DNA of 17,706 nucleotides. Origin: an uncultured Alphaproteobacteria bacterium (lineage in GTDB: Bacteria; Pseudomonadota; Alphaproteobacteria; CALKHQ01). Below are positions 1-7,821 of this stretch, one piece after another. Position 1 is the stretch's first letter. The number at the start of each line of letters is the position of its first letter. Under the pieces are notes generated by a model. It was given only the letters and a program-made list of their open reading frames with translations. It ran no database searches and was not told where the DNA came from. A program made the position numbers and the translations under genes. The stretch spans positions 1 to 17,706 of the forward strand of contig CALKHQ010000191.1 in NCBI GenBank assembly GCA_937988735.1. The letters are read 5' to 3'.

Positions 1-128
1 CCGCGCTGCGCCGGGCGATCGACACCGGCTTCGCCGACGCGCGGCCGGGACGCAACAACGGGTTCAGGATCGAGCTGGCCGCACGCGCCGCGCTGCGGGC
101 GCTGCAGGCGGCGGGAGGGGGCCAATGA
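1..128 (+). CDS. C-terminal end of a probable molybdenum hydroxylase FAD-binding subunit (partial)
   Basis: Only the last 41 codons are present, in the frame whose codons begin at position 3, ending with TGA at 126-128. The peptide contains the stretch RNNGFRIELAARAALRAL. This resembles the extreme C-terminus of YagS/PaoB-type FAD subunits of the xanthine dehydrogenase family, which end in a similar 'NAFKIELARR' helix. The stop overlaps the ATG of the molybdopterin subunit (ATGA, 4 nt), the usual tight coupling of FAD and Mo subunits. In an assembled enzyme this subunit passes electrons from the 2Fe-2S subunit to its FAD. The call rests on a short tail plus context. The 2Fe-2S subunit would be expected upstream, outside the window. 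Confidence 0.6.
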   Translation, partial: ALRRAIDTGFADARPGRNNGFRIELAARAALRALQAAGGGQ

Positions 129-2245
129 CGACAGGCGGGATCGGTATGGCCGTCGCGCGGCGCGACGGGCCGGCGAAGGTCACCGGGGCGGCGCGCTATG
201 TAGCCGACACCCCGCTCCGGGGGGCGCTGCACGCCGTCGTCGTGCCGGCGACCCGGCCGAAGGGCCGGATCGCGGCCATCGACACCGCGGCCGCAGCGGC
301 CGCGCCCGGCGTCGTCCACATTCTCACTCACGCGAACGCACCCAGGCTCGGCCGGGTGAGCGTGGTGCTGGCGGAGGACAGCCTGCCGCCGCTGCAGGAC
401 GACCGCGTCCGCTACGAGGGCCAGCCGGTGGCGCTGGTGGTGGCGGAGAGCGCCGGGCAGGCGGCGGAGGCGGCGCGGCTGGTCCGGGTCAGCTACCATG
501 AGGAGCCATTCGCTACCGACTTTGACGCCGGCCTCGACCGGGCCGAGCCGGTTGCGACCTTCTTCGGGCAGCCGCTGGACACGGCCTGGGGCGACTTCGA
601 TGCCGCCTGGGCCGCGGCGGAGGTCCGGGTCGAGACCAGTCTCGCCACCTCGGACCGTCACCACAATCCCATCGAGCCGATGGGGGTCTTCGCTTCCTGG
701 GCCGATGGCGCGCTGCTGGTCGAGGCCTCGACCCAGGGCGTGTCGGAGCTGCGCGAGGCCCTCGCCCAGGCGCTGGGACTCGACGAGGCGCGGATCCGGG
801 TGCGCAGCCCGTTCCTGGGCGGCGGCTTCGGCGCCAAGGGCTGGGGGTTGCCGCACCAGCTGCTGGCGGCGATGGCAACGCGCGTGCTGGGCCGGCCGGT
901 CCGGCTGGTGCTGAGCCGGGCCCAGTCCTACACCGAGCACGGCTACCAGCCGGCGACCCGGCAGACGGTCAGGCTGGCGGCGCGCGCTGACGGCACGCTC
1001 ACCGGCCTTGCCCACGACGTCGTCGCCGCAGGCGCCTTCGTCGGCGACTACATCGAGGCCGCCGGCTGGGACACCGCGCCGCTCTACGCCACGCCCAGCC
1101 TCCGTGTCCGCCACCGCCGCGTCCGCCTCGACCGGCTGAGCCCTTCGGCGATGCGGTCGCCGTTCGGCGGGGTTGGCATCCCGGCGGTCGAGATCGCGAT
1201 GGACGCGCTGGCCCATGCGCTGGACATGGACCCGCTCGCGCTCCGGCTCCGCAACTACGCCGAGGTGGAGCCGGGGACCGGCCGGCCGTTCTCGGCCAGG
1301 CGGCTGCGGGAATGCTACGAGGAAGGCGCGCGGCGCTTCGGCTGGGCCGACCGCCCGCGCGCGCCGCGGTCGCTGCGCGATGGCGGCCTGCTGGTGGGGC
1401 AGGGGATGGCGACGGCGATCCTGCGCGCCTTCCGCTTCCCCGCCGCGGCCCGGGTCGCCATCGACCGCAACGGTCACGTCCATGTCGAGACGGGCAGCCA
1501 CGATGTGGGGCAGGGGCTCAGTACCATCCTGCCGCAGATCGTGGCGGACGCGCTCGGCGTGCCGGTCGACCGGATGAGCCTCGGCATCGGCGACACCGCA
1601 CTGCCGCGCACCACCTTCACCGGCGGCTCGTCCACCACGATGAGCGTCGGCTCGGCCGTGCAGGCGGCGGCGCGGGCGCTGCGGGAGAAGCTCGCCGACG
1701 CCGGCGCCAACGGGCCGGAAGGCTATGCCGGCGCGCTGGGGGCGCTGTCCGTGGACCGGCTCGCCGCCGACGGCGCCTATGCGCCGGAGGGGGACGAGGC
1801 CGCCGGGCCGGCGCTCTTCAGCTACGGCGCGGTCTTCGCCGAGGTGGCCGTCGATCCCGACCTGCCGGTCCCTCGGGTGCGCCGCGTCGTCGGTGTTTAC
1901 GACGCCGGCCGCATCCTCAATCCCGTCACCGCCCGCAGCCAGATGACGGGGGGCATCGTGTGGGGCATCGGCCAGGCGCTGCTGGAGCGGTCGGAGACCG
2001 ACAGCCGGCTGGGCCGGTTCCTCTCGAAGAACCTCTCCGGCTACCTGGTGCCGGTGAACGCGGACGTGGGCGAGATCGACGTCGCCTTCATCGAAGGAGA
2101 CGATCCCCACGCCAGCCCCCTCGGCGCACGCGGGATCGGGGAGCTGGGCGGCATCGGCATCGCCGCCGCCATCGCCAACGCCGTGTTCCATGCGACCGGG
2201 GTCAGGGTGCGCGAGTTCCCGATCCGCCCGGAACACCTGCTGTAG
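125..2245 (+). CDS. paoC: PaoC/YagR-type molybdopterin-binding aldehyde oxidoreductase subunit
   Basis: The 706-residue protein is close to E. coli PaoC (about 732). It is the catalytic Mo subunit of a xanthine-oxidase-family enzyme that oxidises aldehydes (or hydroxylates a carbon) with water as oxygen source. Visible motifs are GGGFGAKG and MRSPFGG in the first half, GSHDVGQG of the cofactor-binding domain, and GARGIGELGG near the end. In that last motif Glu673 matches the invariant catalytic Glu of the family. The stretch AGRILNPVTARSQ and the SGYLVPVNADV segment are strongly PaoC-like. GGGAGGGG at 113-120 is a good ribosome site for the ATG at 125. The gene follows the FAD subunit with a 4-nt overlap and converges on the iclR-type gene with 24 nt between. 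No Tat signal is visible at its N-terminus; in PaoABC that signal sits on the iron-sulfur subunit. The substrate is unknown, and the symbol marks family, not proven orthology. Confidence 0.88.
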   Translation: MTTGGIGMAVARRDGPAKVTGAARYVADTPLRGALHAVVVPATRPKGRIAAIDTAAAAAAPGVVHILTHANAPRLGRVSVVLAEDSLPPLQDDRVRYEGQPVALVVAESAGQAAEAARLVRVSYHEEPFATDFDAGLDRAEPVATFFGQPLDTAWGDFDAAWAAAEVRVETSLATSDRHHNPIEPMGVFASWADGALLVEASTQGVSELREALAQALGLDEARIRVRSPFLGGGFGAKGWGLPHQLLAAMATRVLGRPVRLVLSRAQSYTEHGYQPATRQTVRLAARADGTLTGLAHDVVAAGAFVGDYIEAAGWDTAPLYATPSLRVRHRRVRLDRLSPSAMRSPFGGVGIPAVEIAMDALAHALDMDPLALRLRNYAEVEPGTGRPFSARRLRECYEEGARRFGWADRPRAPRSLRDGGLLVGQGMATAILRAFRFPAAARVAIDRNGHVHVETGSHDVGQGLSTILPQIVADALGVPVDRMSLGIGDTALPRTTFTGGSSTTMSVGSAVQAAARALREKLADAGANGPEGYAGALGALSVDRLAADGAYAPEGDEAAGPALFSYGAVFAEVAVDPDLPVPRVRRVVGVYDAGRILNPVTARSQMTGGIVWGIGQALLERSETDSRLGRFLSKNLSGYLVPVNADVGEIDVAFIEGDDPHASPLGARGIGELGGIGIAAAIANAVFHATGVRVREFPIRPEHLL

Positions 2246-2269
2246 GCCGGGCGACGGCGGGGCGGGCGG

Positions 2270-3073
2270 CTACCAGGGCGCCGACAGCGGCGCCGCCCGC
2301 TCCCGCAGCATCGCGATCAGCTCCCGGCGGCGCTCCTCGGGCACGTCGATCGACAGCACGAGGCAGAGCGTCGTGCGCACGATTCCCTCCCGGTCCGGGA
2401 TCGGCGCGGCGATGCAGTGGGTGAAGCGGTCGGCGAGGCCGCGGGTCTCCGCGTAGCCGAGCCGGCGCGCTTCATCTACCTCGTCGAGGAACGTTTCGAC
2501 CGGGATCTCGCGGCCGTCGGGCAGCAGGAAGTCCTCCGGCGGGATGAAGCGGCGGATCGCGTCCCGGTCCATGTGGCCGACGAACAGCCGGCCGGAGGCC
2601 GTCCACGGAATCGGCACCTCGGCACCGATGGCGCTGGTGATCCGGAAGGGGCCGGGGCCGTCGCGGCTGTCGAACACGATGTACTTGTTGCCGCGCACGG
2701 TGCAGACCTGCGCCGTCGCGCCCGCGTCTTCGGCCAGCCGGGTCAGCGCCTCGGCGATGCGCCGCCATGCCGCGTCGTGCCGCCCGTAGGCATGGCCGTA
2801 GAGGTGCATGGCGCGGCCGAAATAGACCGCGCCCTCGCTGCCGACCGTCTCCAGAAGCTCCGCCTCGACCAGCCGGCCGACGATCTCGTAGACGGTGGAC
2901 CGCGGAGCGCCCAGCATGCGCGCGATCTCCCCCGGCCGCGCCGGCGACCCGTGCCGCAGCAGGGCGTCGAGCAGCGCGATCACCCGGTCGATGCCCCGCT
3001 GTCGCTCGCCGTCGCGCGCCGGCCCCCCCGCCTTCGCGCTCGCCTTGCGGGCAGGTGCCCCGTATCGTTCCAT
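2270..3073 (-). CDS. IclR-family transcriptional regulator
   Basis: The 267-residue protein has a typical IclR layout. A winged helix-turn-helix lies at about residues 27-85 (GIDRVIALLDALLRHG, then GEIARMLGAPRSTVYEIVGRL), followed by a C-terminal effector domain to about residue 260. IclR proteins bind palindromic operators as dimers or tetramers and respond to small metabolites, often sugars or aromatic acids. The gene is divergent from the ABC sugar transporter, with 188 nt between the start codons. It converges on the molybdenum hydroxylase gene. The intergenic palindromes at 3138-3174 are its most likely operators, implying control of the transporter and of itself. The first 25 residues are basic and poorly conserved in type, so a later start is possible. 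Family assignment is secure; the effector is unknown. Confidence 0.92.
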   Translation of the reverse strand: MERYGAPARKASAKAGGPARDGERQRGIDRVIALLDALLRHGSPARPGEIARMLGAPRSTVYEIVGRLVEAELLETVGSEGAVYFGRAMHLYGHAYGRHDAAWRRIAEALTRLAEDAGATAQVCTVRGNKYIVFDSRDGPGPFRITSAIGAEVPIPWTASGRLFVGHMDRDAIRRFIPPEDFLLPDGREIPVETFLDEVDEARRLGYAETRGLADRFTHCIAAPIPDREGIVRTTLCLVLSIDVPEERRRELIAMLRERAAPLSAPW

Positions 3074-3137
3074 CGTCCCCAGTGCCTGCCTGCCGGAATC
3101 GCTTGCGCGGACGCGGGCCCGCGCCTACAGTTCCTTT

Positions 3138-3174
3138 TGTCTGATATTCCGACATATGTCCGAAATATCGGACA
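3138..3174. promoter_or_regulatory. Probable IclR operator: inverted repeats between divergent genes
   Basis: A perfect 7-bp inverted repeat TGTCCGA-AATA-TCGGACA lies at 3157-3174. Just upstream are two imperfect half-sites of the same form: TGTCTGA at 3138-3144 and TCCGACA at 3148-3154. The stretch GACATATGTC at 3151-3160 is itself a perfect palindrome. This is the AT-richest part of the surrounding region. Position between a regulator and its divergent target, together with symmetry, makes it the natural binding site of the IclR protein. That assignment is inference. Confidence 0.75.
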
Positions 3175-3180
3175 TTGACA
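3175..3180 (+). promoter_or_regulatory. Candidate -35 hexamer of the ABC transporter operon
   Basis: A perfect TTGACA directly abuts the right arm of the palindrome, 82 nt before the ATG at 3262. No convincing TATAAT-like -10 is visible 16-18 nt downstream, so the promoter is only suggested. If it is real, a regulator bound at 3157-3174 would touch RNA polymerase at its -35 region. Confidence 0.4.
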
Positions 3181-3261
3181 AGCTCCATGACGGACAGCCC
3201 GACCGTCCATGCGGCACGCGATGGCGCGCGCCCTGGGTTGCGAGATTGGGGAGGGGAGAGG

Positions 3262-4296
3262 ATGCGTAAGAGCTACATGGCCGCGGCCAGCGCGGCGTGC
3301 CTGATGATCGGCCTGGCGGCGGAGGCCAGCGCGGCCGCCAACTGCGTCACGGGCGAGCGCGAACCGCCGTACACGATCGGCTGGGCCAACATCTATTCGG
3401 TGCCGACCTGGATGAAGCAGACGGAAGGCACCATCACCGCCATGATCGACGAGCTGAAGGCCCAGGGCCTGGTCGACGAGCTGGTGATTACCGACGCGCA
3501 GGGCAACGCCAACACCCAGATCCAGCAGATCCAGTCGATGATCGACGCCGACGTCGACGCGATCATCCTGATCGCCGGCTCGGCGACGGCCCTCGACCGC
3601 GTGGTCGCCGACGCCTGCGCCGCCGGCATCGCGGTGGTGAACTTCGACAGCCTCGTCACCACCGACCAGGTCACCACGAAGATCAACACCGACAGCGCCA
3701 AGTGGGGCCAGCAGGCGGCCGAATGGCTGATCGGCCAGATCGGCGAGGAAGCCAGGATCATCGTGATGAACGGCCCGGCCGGCATCTCGGTCAGCGACGA
3801 CCGCCGCAACGGCGCTACGCCGGTGCTGGAGGCCCATCCGGGGATCGAGATCCTCACCGAGACCCACACCGACTACAATGTCGCGCCGGCGCAGGAGGCA
3901 ATGACCAGCCTGCTGTTCACCTATCCGGAGATCGACGGCATCCTCTCGCTCGGCGGCGCGCTGTCCGCCGGCGCCATCCTTGCCTTCGAGCGCCAGGGCC
4001 GCGACCTGGTGCCGATGACCGGCGAGAACGCCCGCCAGTTCCTCGAGCTGTGGAAGGAGCACGGGCTCACCTCGTGGGCGACGATGCAGCCGAACTGGCT
4101 GGGCGCCTTCGCCACCTACACCGCCGTCAAGGCGCTGCAGGGCGAGGACATCCCGGCCTTCATCGAGGTGCCGCTGCCGATCATCACCAACGACAACCTG
4201 GACGAGTATCTGGCCCGCGCCGACGAGTTCCCGGCCGACGGCTACATCTACTCGGACTGGAGCACGGCCCTCTTCGACGAGCTGCTGGCGCAGTAG
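3262..4296 (+). CDS. Periplasmic sugar-binding protein of an ABC importer
   Basis: This 344-residue Peripla_BP_4 (ribose/galactofuranose-type) solute-binding protein delivers ligand to the membrane permeases. Residues 1-24 form a signal peptide: MRK, a hydrophobic stretch, then Ala-Ser-Ala before the cut. The mature domain shows the family pattern IGWANIYSVPTW near the start, DAIILIAGSATAL, and the hinge-region segments IDGILSLGG and MTGENARQF. The start at 3262 is chosen because GGGGAGGGGAGAGG sits directly upstream and a signal peptide follows. The open frame extends back to a TTG at 3175, but that would bury the signal peptide. It is the first gene of a four-gene transporter. A hairpin just after it may raise its share of the mRNA, as binding proteins are needed in excess. 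Ligand not predictable. Confidence 0.9.
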   Translation: MRKSYMAAASAACLMIGLAAEASAAANCVTGEREPPYTIGWANIYSVPTWMKQTEGTITAMIDELKAQGLVDELVITDAQGNANTQIQQIQSMIDADVDAIILIAGSATALDRVVADACAAGIAVVNFDSLVTTDQVTTKINTDSAKWGQQAAEWLIGQIGEEARIIVMNGPAGISVSDDRRNGATPVLEAHPGIEILTETHTDYNVAPAQEAMTSLLFTYPEIDGILSLGGALSAGAILAFERQGRDLVPMTGENARQFLELWKEHGLTSWATMQPNWLGAFATYTAVKALQGEDIPAFIEVPLPIITNDNLDEYLARADEFPADGYIYSDWSTALFDELLAQ

Positions 4297-4316
4297 TCTG
4301 CTGCCATTCCCTTCCG

Positions 4317-4348
4317 CGTCATGTCCGGGCACGGGCCCGGGCATGACG
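4317..4348. repeat. REP-like intergenic palindrome
   Basis: Two 14-nt arms, CGTCATGTCCGGGC (4317-4330) and GCCCGGGCATGACG (4335-4348), pair around a 4-nt loop. There is one T/C difference, which is a G-U pair in RNA. Sequences of the form CGTCATGCCCGGGC...GCCCGGGCATGACG are, as I recall, a widespread intergenic repeat in alphaproteobacterial genomes. It lies between the binding-protein stop and the ATPase start, where a hairpin can protect the upstream mRNA from 3' decay. A copy count elsewhere in the genome would decide whether it is a repeat family. Confidence 0.7.
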
Positions 4349-4380
4349 CCGGCGGGGCGGGACGAGCGACAAGAGCCCTC

Positions 4381-5889
4381 ATGTCTGATCAGGCCCCGAT
4401 CGTCGCCGCGCGGGGGGTGTCGAAGGCATTCTTCGGCAACCTCGTGCTCAGGGACGTGTCGATCGAGCTTCGCCCGGGGCGCATCCACGCGCTGCTCGGC
4501 GAGAACGGCGCAGGCAAGTCCACCCTGATCAACCTGCTGTCCGGCGCGCTGCAGCCGGACGGCGGCACCATCGAGATCGACGGCCGGCCCGTTTCCGGGC
4601 TCACCCCGCGCACGGCCCAGCGGGCGGGCGTCGCGGTGGTCCAGCAGGAGCTCTCGCTCACCTCCGAGCTTTCGATTGCCGAGAACATCGGCCTCGGCGC
4701 CCTCCCGCGCCGGGGCGGGCTGATCGACTACCGCGCGCTGGCGGAGCGGGCGCGCGAGGCCTGCGCCCTCGTCGGCCTCGACGAACCGCTGGACACCCCG
4801 GTGGCAGCCCTGCCGCTCGGCCGGCGGCAGATGGTGGAGATCGCGCGCGTCCTCTATCGCCGGCCGCGGGTGGTGATCCTCGACGAGCCGACGTCCTCGC
4901 TCTCGGCGCACGAGGCGCAGACGCTGGCCGGGCTGGTGCACCGGCTGAAGGCGGAGGGCGTCGCCGTCCTCTACATCTCGCACCGGCTCAACGAGGTGAC
5001 GGCGCTCTGCGATTACGTCACCGTGCTCAAGGACGGCACCCGCACCGCCGACCAGTCGCTGGCGGGCGTCGATCCGCAGGGGCTTGTCCGGCTGATGGTC
5101 GGCCGCGATCCCGGCGACCTGTTCCCGCCGGCCGAACCGCACCCGGCGGGCCCGGTCATGGTGGCGGTGGAAGGCTTCCACGCCGGCCAGATCCGCGACG
5201 CCGCACTGACCGTGCGGGCAGGGGAGATCGTCGGCCTCGGCGGACTGGTCGGGCAGGGGCAGGAGGACTTCCTGCTCGGCCTCTACGGCGCGATCCCGGC
5301 GCGGGCGGCGTCGGCGAAGGTGGGCGGGCTCGCCCGCTGCCCGGCGAGCGTTGCCGAGGCCAATGCCGCCGGCCTTGCCTACATACCCGCCGACCGCAAG
5401 CGGGAAGGGCTGTTCCTCACCCACAGCATCGCCTTCAACCTGGTGCTGCCCACGCTCGGCGCGATGGCGCGGCGGGGTCTGCGCGACCGCGGTGCCGAGA
5501 GCGCGACCATCGCCCGGCTGGTCGGCCAGCTCGGGATCAGGGGCGACGTGCGGCGGCCGGTGCAGGCGCTTTCCGGCGGCAACCAGCAGAAGGTGGCACT
5601 GGCGAAGTGGATGCCGGCCCAGCCGCAGGTGCTGCTGCTGAACGATCCCACCCGTGGCGTGGACATCGAGACCAAGCGGGAGATCTACCTGATGCTGCGC
5701 GGCCTCGCCCGGGAGGGGAAGGCGATCATCCTGCTCTCCTCCGACACGCCGGAGCTGGTGCATCTCTGCGACCGGGTGGCGGTGGTCCGCGAGGGCCGCG
5801 TGGTGACGACGCTGGAGCGCGACGCGCTGAGCGAGGAAGCCATCGTCGGCGCCGCGATGGGCGTCGACCGGCAGGCGGAGGCGGCCTGA
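4381..5889 (+). CDS. Sugar ABC transporter ATPase with duplicated nucleotide-binding domains
   Basis: The 502-residue RbsA/YtfR-type ATPase powers import. NBD1 has Walker A GENGAGKST (residues 40-48), the degenerate signature LPLGRRQM and Walker B VVILDEPTSS (Asp168-Glu169). NBD2 has no classical Walker A (GLGGLVGQGQ in its place) but has a perfect signature LSGGNQQK (397-404). Its Walker B reads LLLNDPTRG, with Asn-Asp instead of the usual Asp-Glu. An absent second Walker A is usual in this family. An in-frame ATG at 4321 would add 20 residues, but it translates the REP-like hairpin, so 4381 is preferred; the ribosome site is weak for either. The stop overlaps the next start by 1 nt (TGATG). 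Confidence 0.9.
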   Translation: MSDQAPIVAARGVSKAFFGNLVLRDVSIELRPGRIHALLGENGAGKSTLINLLSGALQPDGGTIEIDGRPVSGLTPRTAQRAGVAVVQQELSLTSELSIAENIGLGALPRRGGLIDYRALAERAREACALVGLDEPLDTPVAALPLGRRQMVEIARVLYRRPRVVILDEPTSSLSAHEAQTLAGLVHRLKAEGVAVLYISHRLNEVTALCDYVTVLKDGTRTADQSLAGVDPQGLVRLMVGRDPGDLFPPAEPHPAGPVMVAVEGFHAGQIRDAALTVRAGEIVGLGGLVGQGQEDFLLGLYGAIPARAASAKVGGLARCPASVAEANAAGLAYIPADRKREGLFLTHSIAFNLVLPTLGAMARRGLRDRGAESATIARLVGQLGIRGDVRRPVQALSGGNQQKVALAKWMPAQPQVLLLNDPTRGVDIETKREIYLMLRGLAREGKAIILLSSDTPELVHLCDRVAVVREGRVVTTLERDALSEEAIVGAAMGVDRQAEAA

Positions 5890-6839
5890 TGCGGGCGTCC
5901 GCGCTCTACTGGCGGATCCAGCGCCGGCGCAACCGGGGGCTCACCGGCCTCTTCCTCGTCGTGCTCGCCTTCCTCGTGCTCTACGTCATCCAGTTCCCGG
6001 GCCTGCTCACGATCACCGGCATCTCCAAGTTCACCCAGAACTGGTTTCCGCTGGCGCTGGTGACGATGGCGCAGGTGATCCTGATGCTGACCGGCGGCAT
6101 CAGCCTTGCCATCGGGCCGCTGGTGAGCCTGGGGGCGGTGATCGCGGCGACGACGATGACCGGCACGCTCGGCGTCGGCGGCGGATTCCTCGCCGTCTGC
6201 GCCGCCGGGCTCGGTGTCGGGGCCGCCTTCGGCGCGATCGTGACGCTGGTCCGCCTGCCGGCGATTGTCGTGACGCTGGCCGGCTCCTTCATCATCGCCG
6301 GCGCGGCGCTGCTGATTCTCGAGCGGCCGGGCGGGTCGATGCCGGTCTGGCTCTCCGACCTGCTCGCCGGCAACACCCCGACGGCGCTGGGGCTGCTGGT
6401 GCTGATCCTGATCGGCTGGAAGCTCTACCTCAAGACGCCGTGGGGGCTCGGCATCTATGCCGCCGGCGAGAACCCGGTCGCGGCCTTCCGCGCCGGCGTT
6501 CCGGTCCATCAGGTGAAGATCGCGGCCTACGCCATCTCCGGCCTGCTCACCGCGCTGGCCGGCCTGTTCGTTGCCGCCCAGACCGGCTCGGGCGACCCGG
6601 TGATCGGCACGCCGCTGACGCTGAACTCGATCGCCGCGGCGGTGCTTGGCGGCGCAGGCTTCCTCGGCGGCACCGGCACCATGCGCGGCGCCATCCTCGG
6701 CAGCATCCTGCTGTCGGTGATGATCAACGTCATGTTCTTCCTCGGCTTCGACCCGATGGTCCAGTACGTGGCGCAGGGGCTCATCATCGTCGGCGCGGTG
6801 GCGCTGCCGCAGATGAGCCGGCTGTGGAGGCGGCCATGA
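5889..6839 (+). CDS. Sugar ABC transporter permease 1
   Basis: The 316-residue BPD_transp_2 (RbsC-like) inner-membrane permease has about eight to ten hydrophobic segments, beginning with GLFLVVLAFLVLYVI after a basic N-terminus (QRRRNRG). The conserved cytoplasmic loop GENPVAAFRAGVPVHQVKIAAY, which contacts the ATPase, is present. So is the glycine-rich AAAVLGGAGFLGGTG segment typical of the family. GGAGG at 5877-5881 lies 7 nt before the ATG. The gene overlaps its neighbours by 1 nt upstream and 4 nt downstream (ATGA). With the next gene it gives two different permeases, the ytfQ-ytfR-ytfT-yjfF order of the E. coli galactofuranose system. That match concerns order, not proven ligand. Confidence 0.9.
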   Translation: MRASALYWRIQRRRNRGLTGLFLVVLAFLVLYVIQFPGLLTITGISKFTQNWFPLALVTMAQVILMLTGGISLAIGPLVSLGAVIAATTMTGTLGVGGGFLAVCAAGLGVGAAFGAIVTLVRLPAIVVTLAGSFIIAGAALLILERPGGSMPVWLSDLLAGNTPTALGLLVLILIGWKLYLKTPWGLGIYAAGENPVAAFRAGVPVHQVKIAAYAISGLLTALAGLFVAAQTGSGDPVIGTPLTLNSIAAAVLGGAGFLGGTGTMRGAILGSILLSVMINVMFFLGFDPMVQYVAQGLIIVGAVALPQMSRLWRRP

Positions 6840-7777
6840 GCCGGGTGATGACGCTCCTCCGCCACCGGGCGATGCTGACCCTGCTGGTCGTGATCGCCGT
6901 CTGGGTTGTGGCCGGCTTCGCCCGCGACGGCTTCGCCTCCTACGGCCACCTGCGCTACCTGCTCGAGCTCGCCGCCGTGATCGGCCTGGTCGCCGCCGGG
7001 CAGACGCTGGTGGTGATCGGCGGCGGCATCGACCTGTCGGTGGCGGCGGTGATCACGGTGAGCGCGATCGCCCTGCCGCTGCTGTCGCCGGCCGGCGATC
7101 CGACCGGGATCGTCGGCTTCGTCGCAACCCTCGCGCTCGCCGGTTTCATCGGCTTCCTCAACGGCGCCGGCATCGCGGCGCTGCGCATCCACCCGCTGAT
7201 CATGACGCTGGCGATGGCGACCTTCCTGCAGGGGCTGCTGGTGCTGATCGCCGGCGGCAGCGCGGTTTCCACCGACAATCCGCTGGTGGTCTGGCTGGGC
7301 TCGGCGCGCCCGGCCGGCATTCCGGCCGGGATCATGGTCTGGGTGGTGGTGAGCCTCGCGGTGCTGGTCTACCTGCACCGCACGCCGGGCGGGGCGCGCA
7401 TCTACGCCATCGGCACCAATCCGCTGGCGGCGGAGCTCTCCGGCGTCCGCATCGGCCGGGTCACCATGCGCCTCTATGCGCTCAGCGGGCTGTTCGCCGG
7501 CCTCGCCGGCATCCTGGTGCTGGGGATGAACCGCCAGGGCTATGTCGGCATCGGCGACCCCTACCTGCTCAGCTCGATCGCGGCGGTGGTGCTCGGCGGC
7601 ACCTCGATCCTCGGCGGCGCCGGCACCTATTTCGGCACCATTCCCGGTTCGATCCTGCTGGTGACGATCACCGCGCTCATTACCGTGGTGAATGCCTCGC
7701 CCGGCTGGCGCAGCATCCTGTTCGGCACCCTCGTGCTGGTCCTGCTGCTGCTCGCCGGCCGCGAGCAGCGGCGGTGA
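6836..7777 (+). CDS. Sugar ABC transporter permease 2
   Basis: This is the second BPD_transp_2 permease, 313 residues. The N-terminal segment AMLTLLVVIAVWVVAGFA is membrane-spanning. Next comes GQTLVVIGGGIDLSVAAV, a hallmark of RbsC-type permeases. The ATPase-contact loop GTNPLAAELSGVRIGRVTMRLY and the segment AAVVLGGTSILGGAGTYFG follow. It probably pairs with the preceding permease as a heterodimer, as YjfF does with YtfT. GGAGG at 6827-6831 precedes the ATG, which overlaps the upstream stop by 4 nt. It ends the transporter operon; 44 nt separate it from the convergent amidohydrolase gene. Confidence 0.9.
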   Translation: MSRVMTLLRHRAMLTLLVVIAVWVVAGFARDGFASYGHLRYLLELAAVIGLVAAGQTLVVIGGGIDLSVAAVITVSAIALPLLSPAGDPTGIVGFVATLALAGFIGFLNGAGIAALRIHPLIMTLAMATFLQGLLVLIAGGSAVSTDNPLVVWLGSARPAGIPAGIMVWVVVSLAVLVYLHRTPGGARIYAIGTNPLAAELSGVRIGRVTMRLYALSGLFAGLAGILVLGMNRQGYVGIGDPYLLSSIAAVVLGGTSILGGAGTYFGTIPGSILLVTITALITVVNASPGWRSILFGTLVLVLLLLAGREQRR

Positions 7778-7790
7778 GCGGCCCGTCAGG

Positions 7791-7807
7791 CCCGGCCCTG
7801 CGCCGGG
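7791..7807. terminator. Weak hairpin between convergent genes, possible terminator
   Basis: CCCGGC (7791-7796) pairs with GCCGGG (7802-7807) around a 5-nt loop, in the 44-nt gap between the convergent permease and amidohydrolase genes. There is no T-tract on either side. A 6-bp GC stem is not rare at this base composition, so this is only a candidate. Confidence 0.3.
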
Positions 7808-7821
7808 ACGGGGTGCCGCGC

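Noticed and set aside
3175..3261. TTG start that would lengthen the binding protein by 29 residues
   Set aside because: It would bury the signal peptide, and the TTG is part of the likely -35 hexamer. ATG 3262 has a strong ribosome site.
2980..5763. A 927-codon open frame on the minus strand across the binding-protein and ATPase genes
   Set aside because: Its translation is low-complexity (Arg, Asp, His, Gly-rich) and antisense to two clearly conserved genes. Long antisense frames are expected at this GC content because stop codons are rare.
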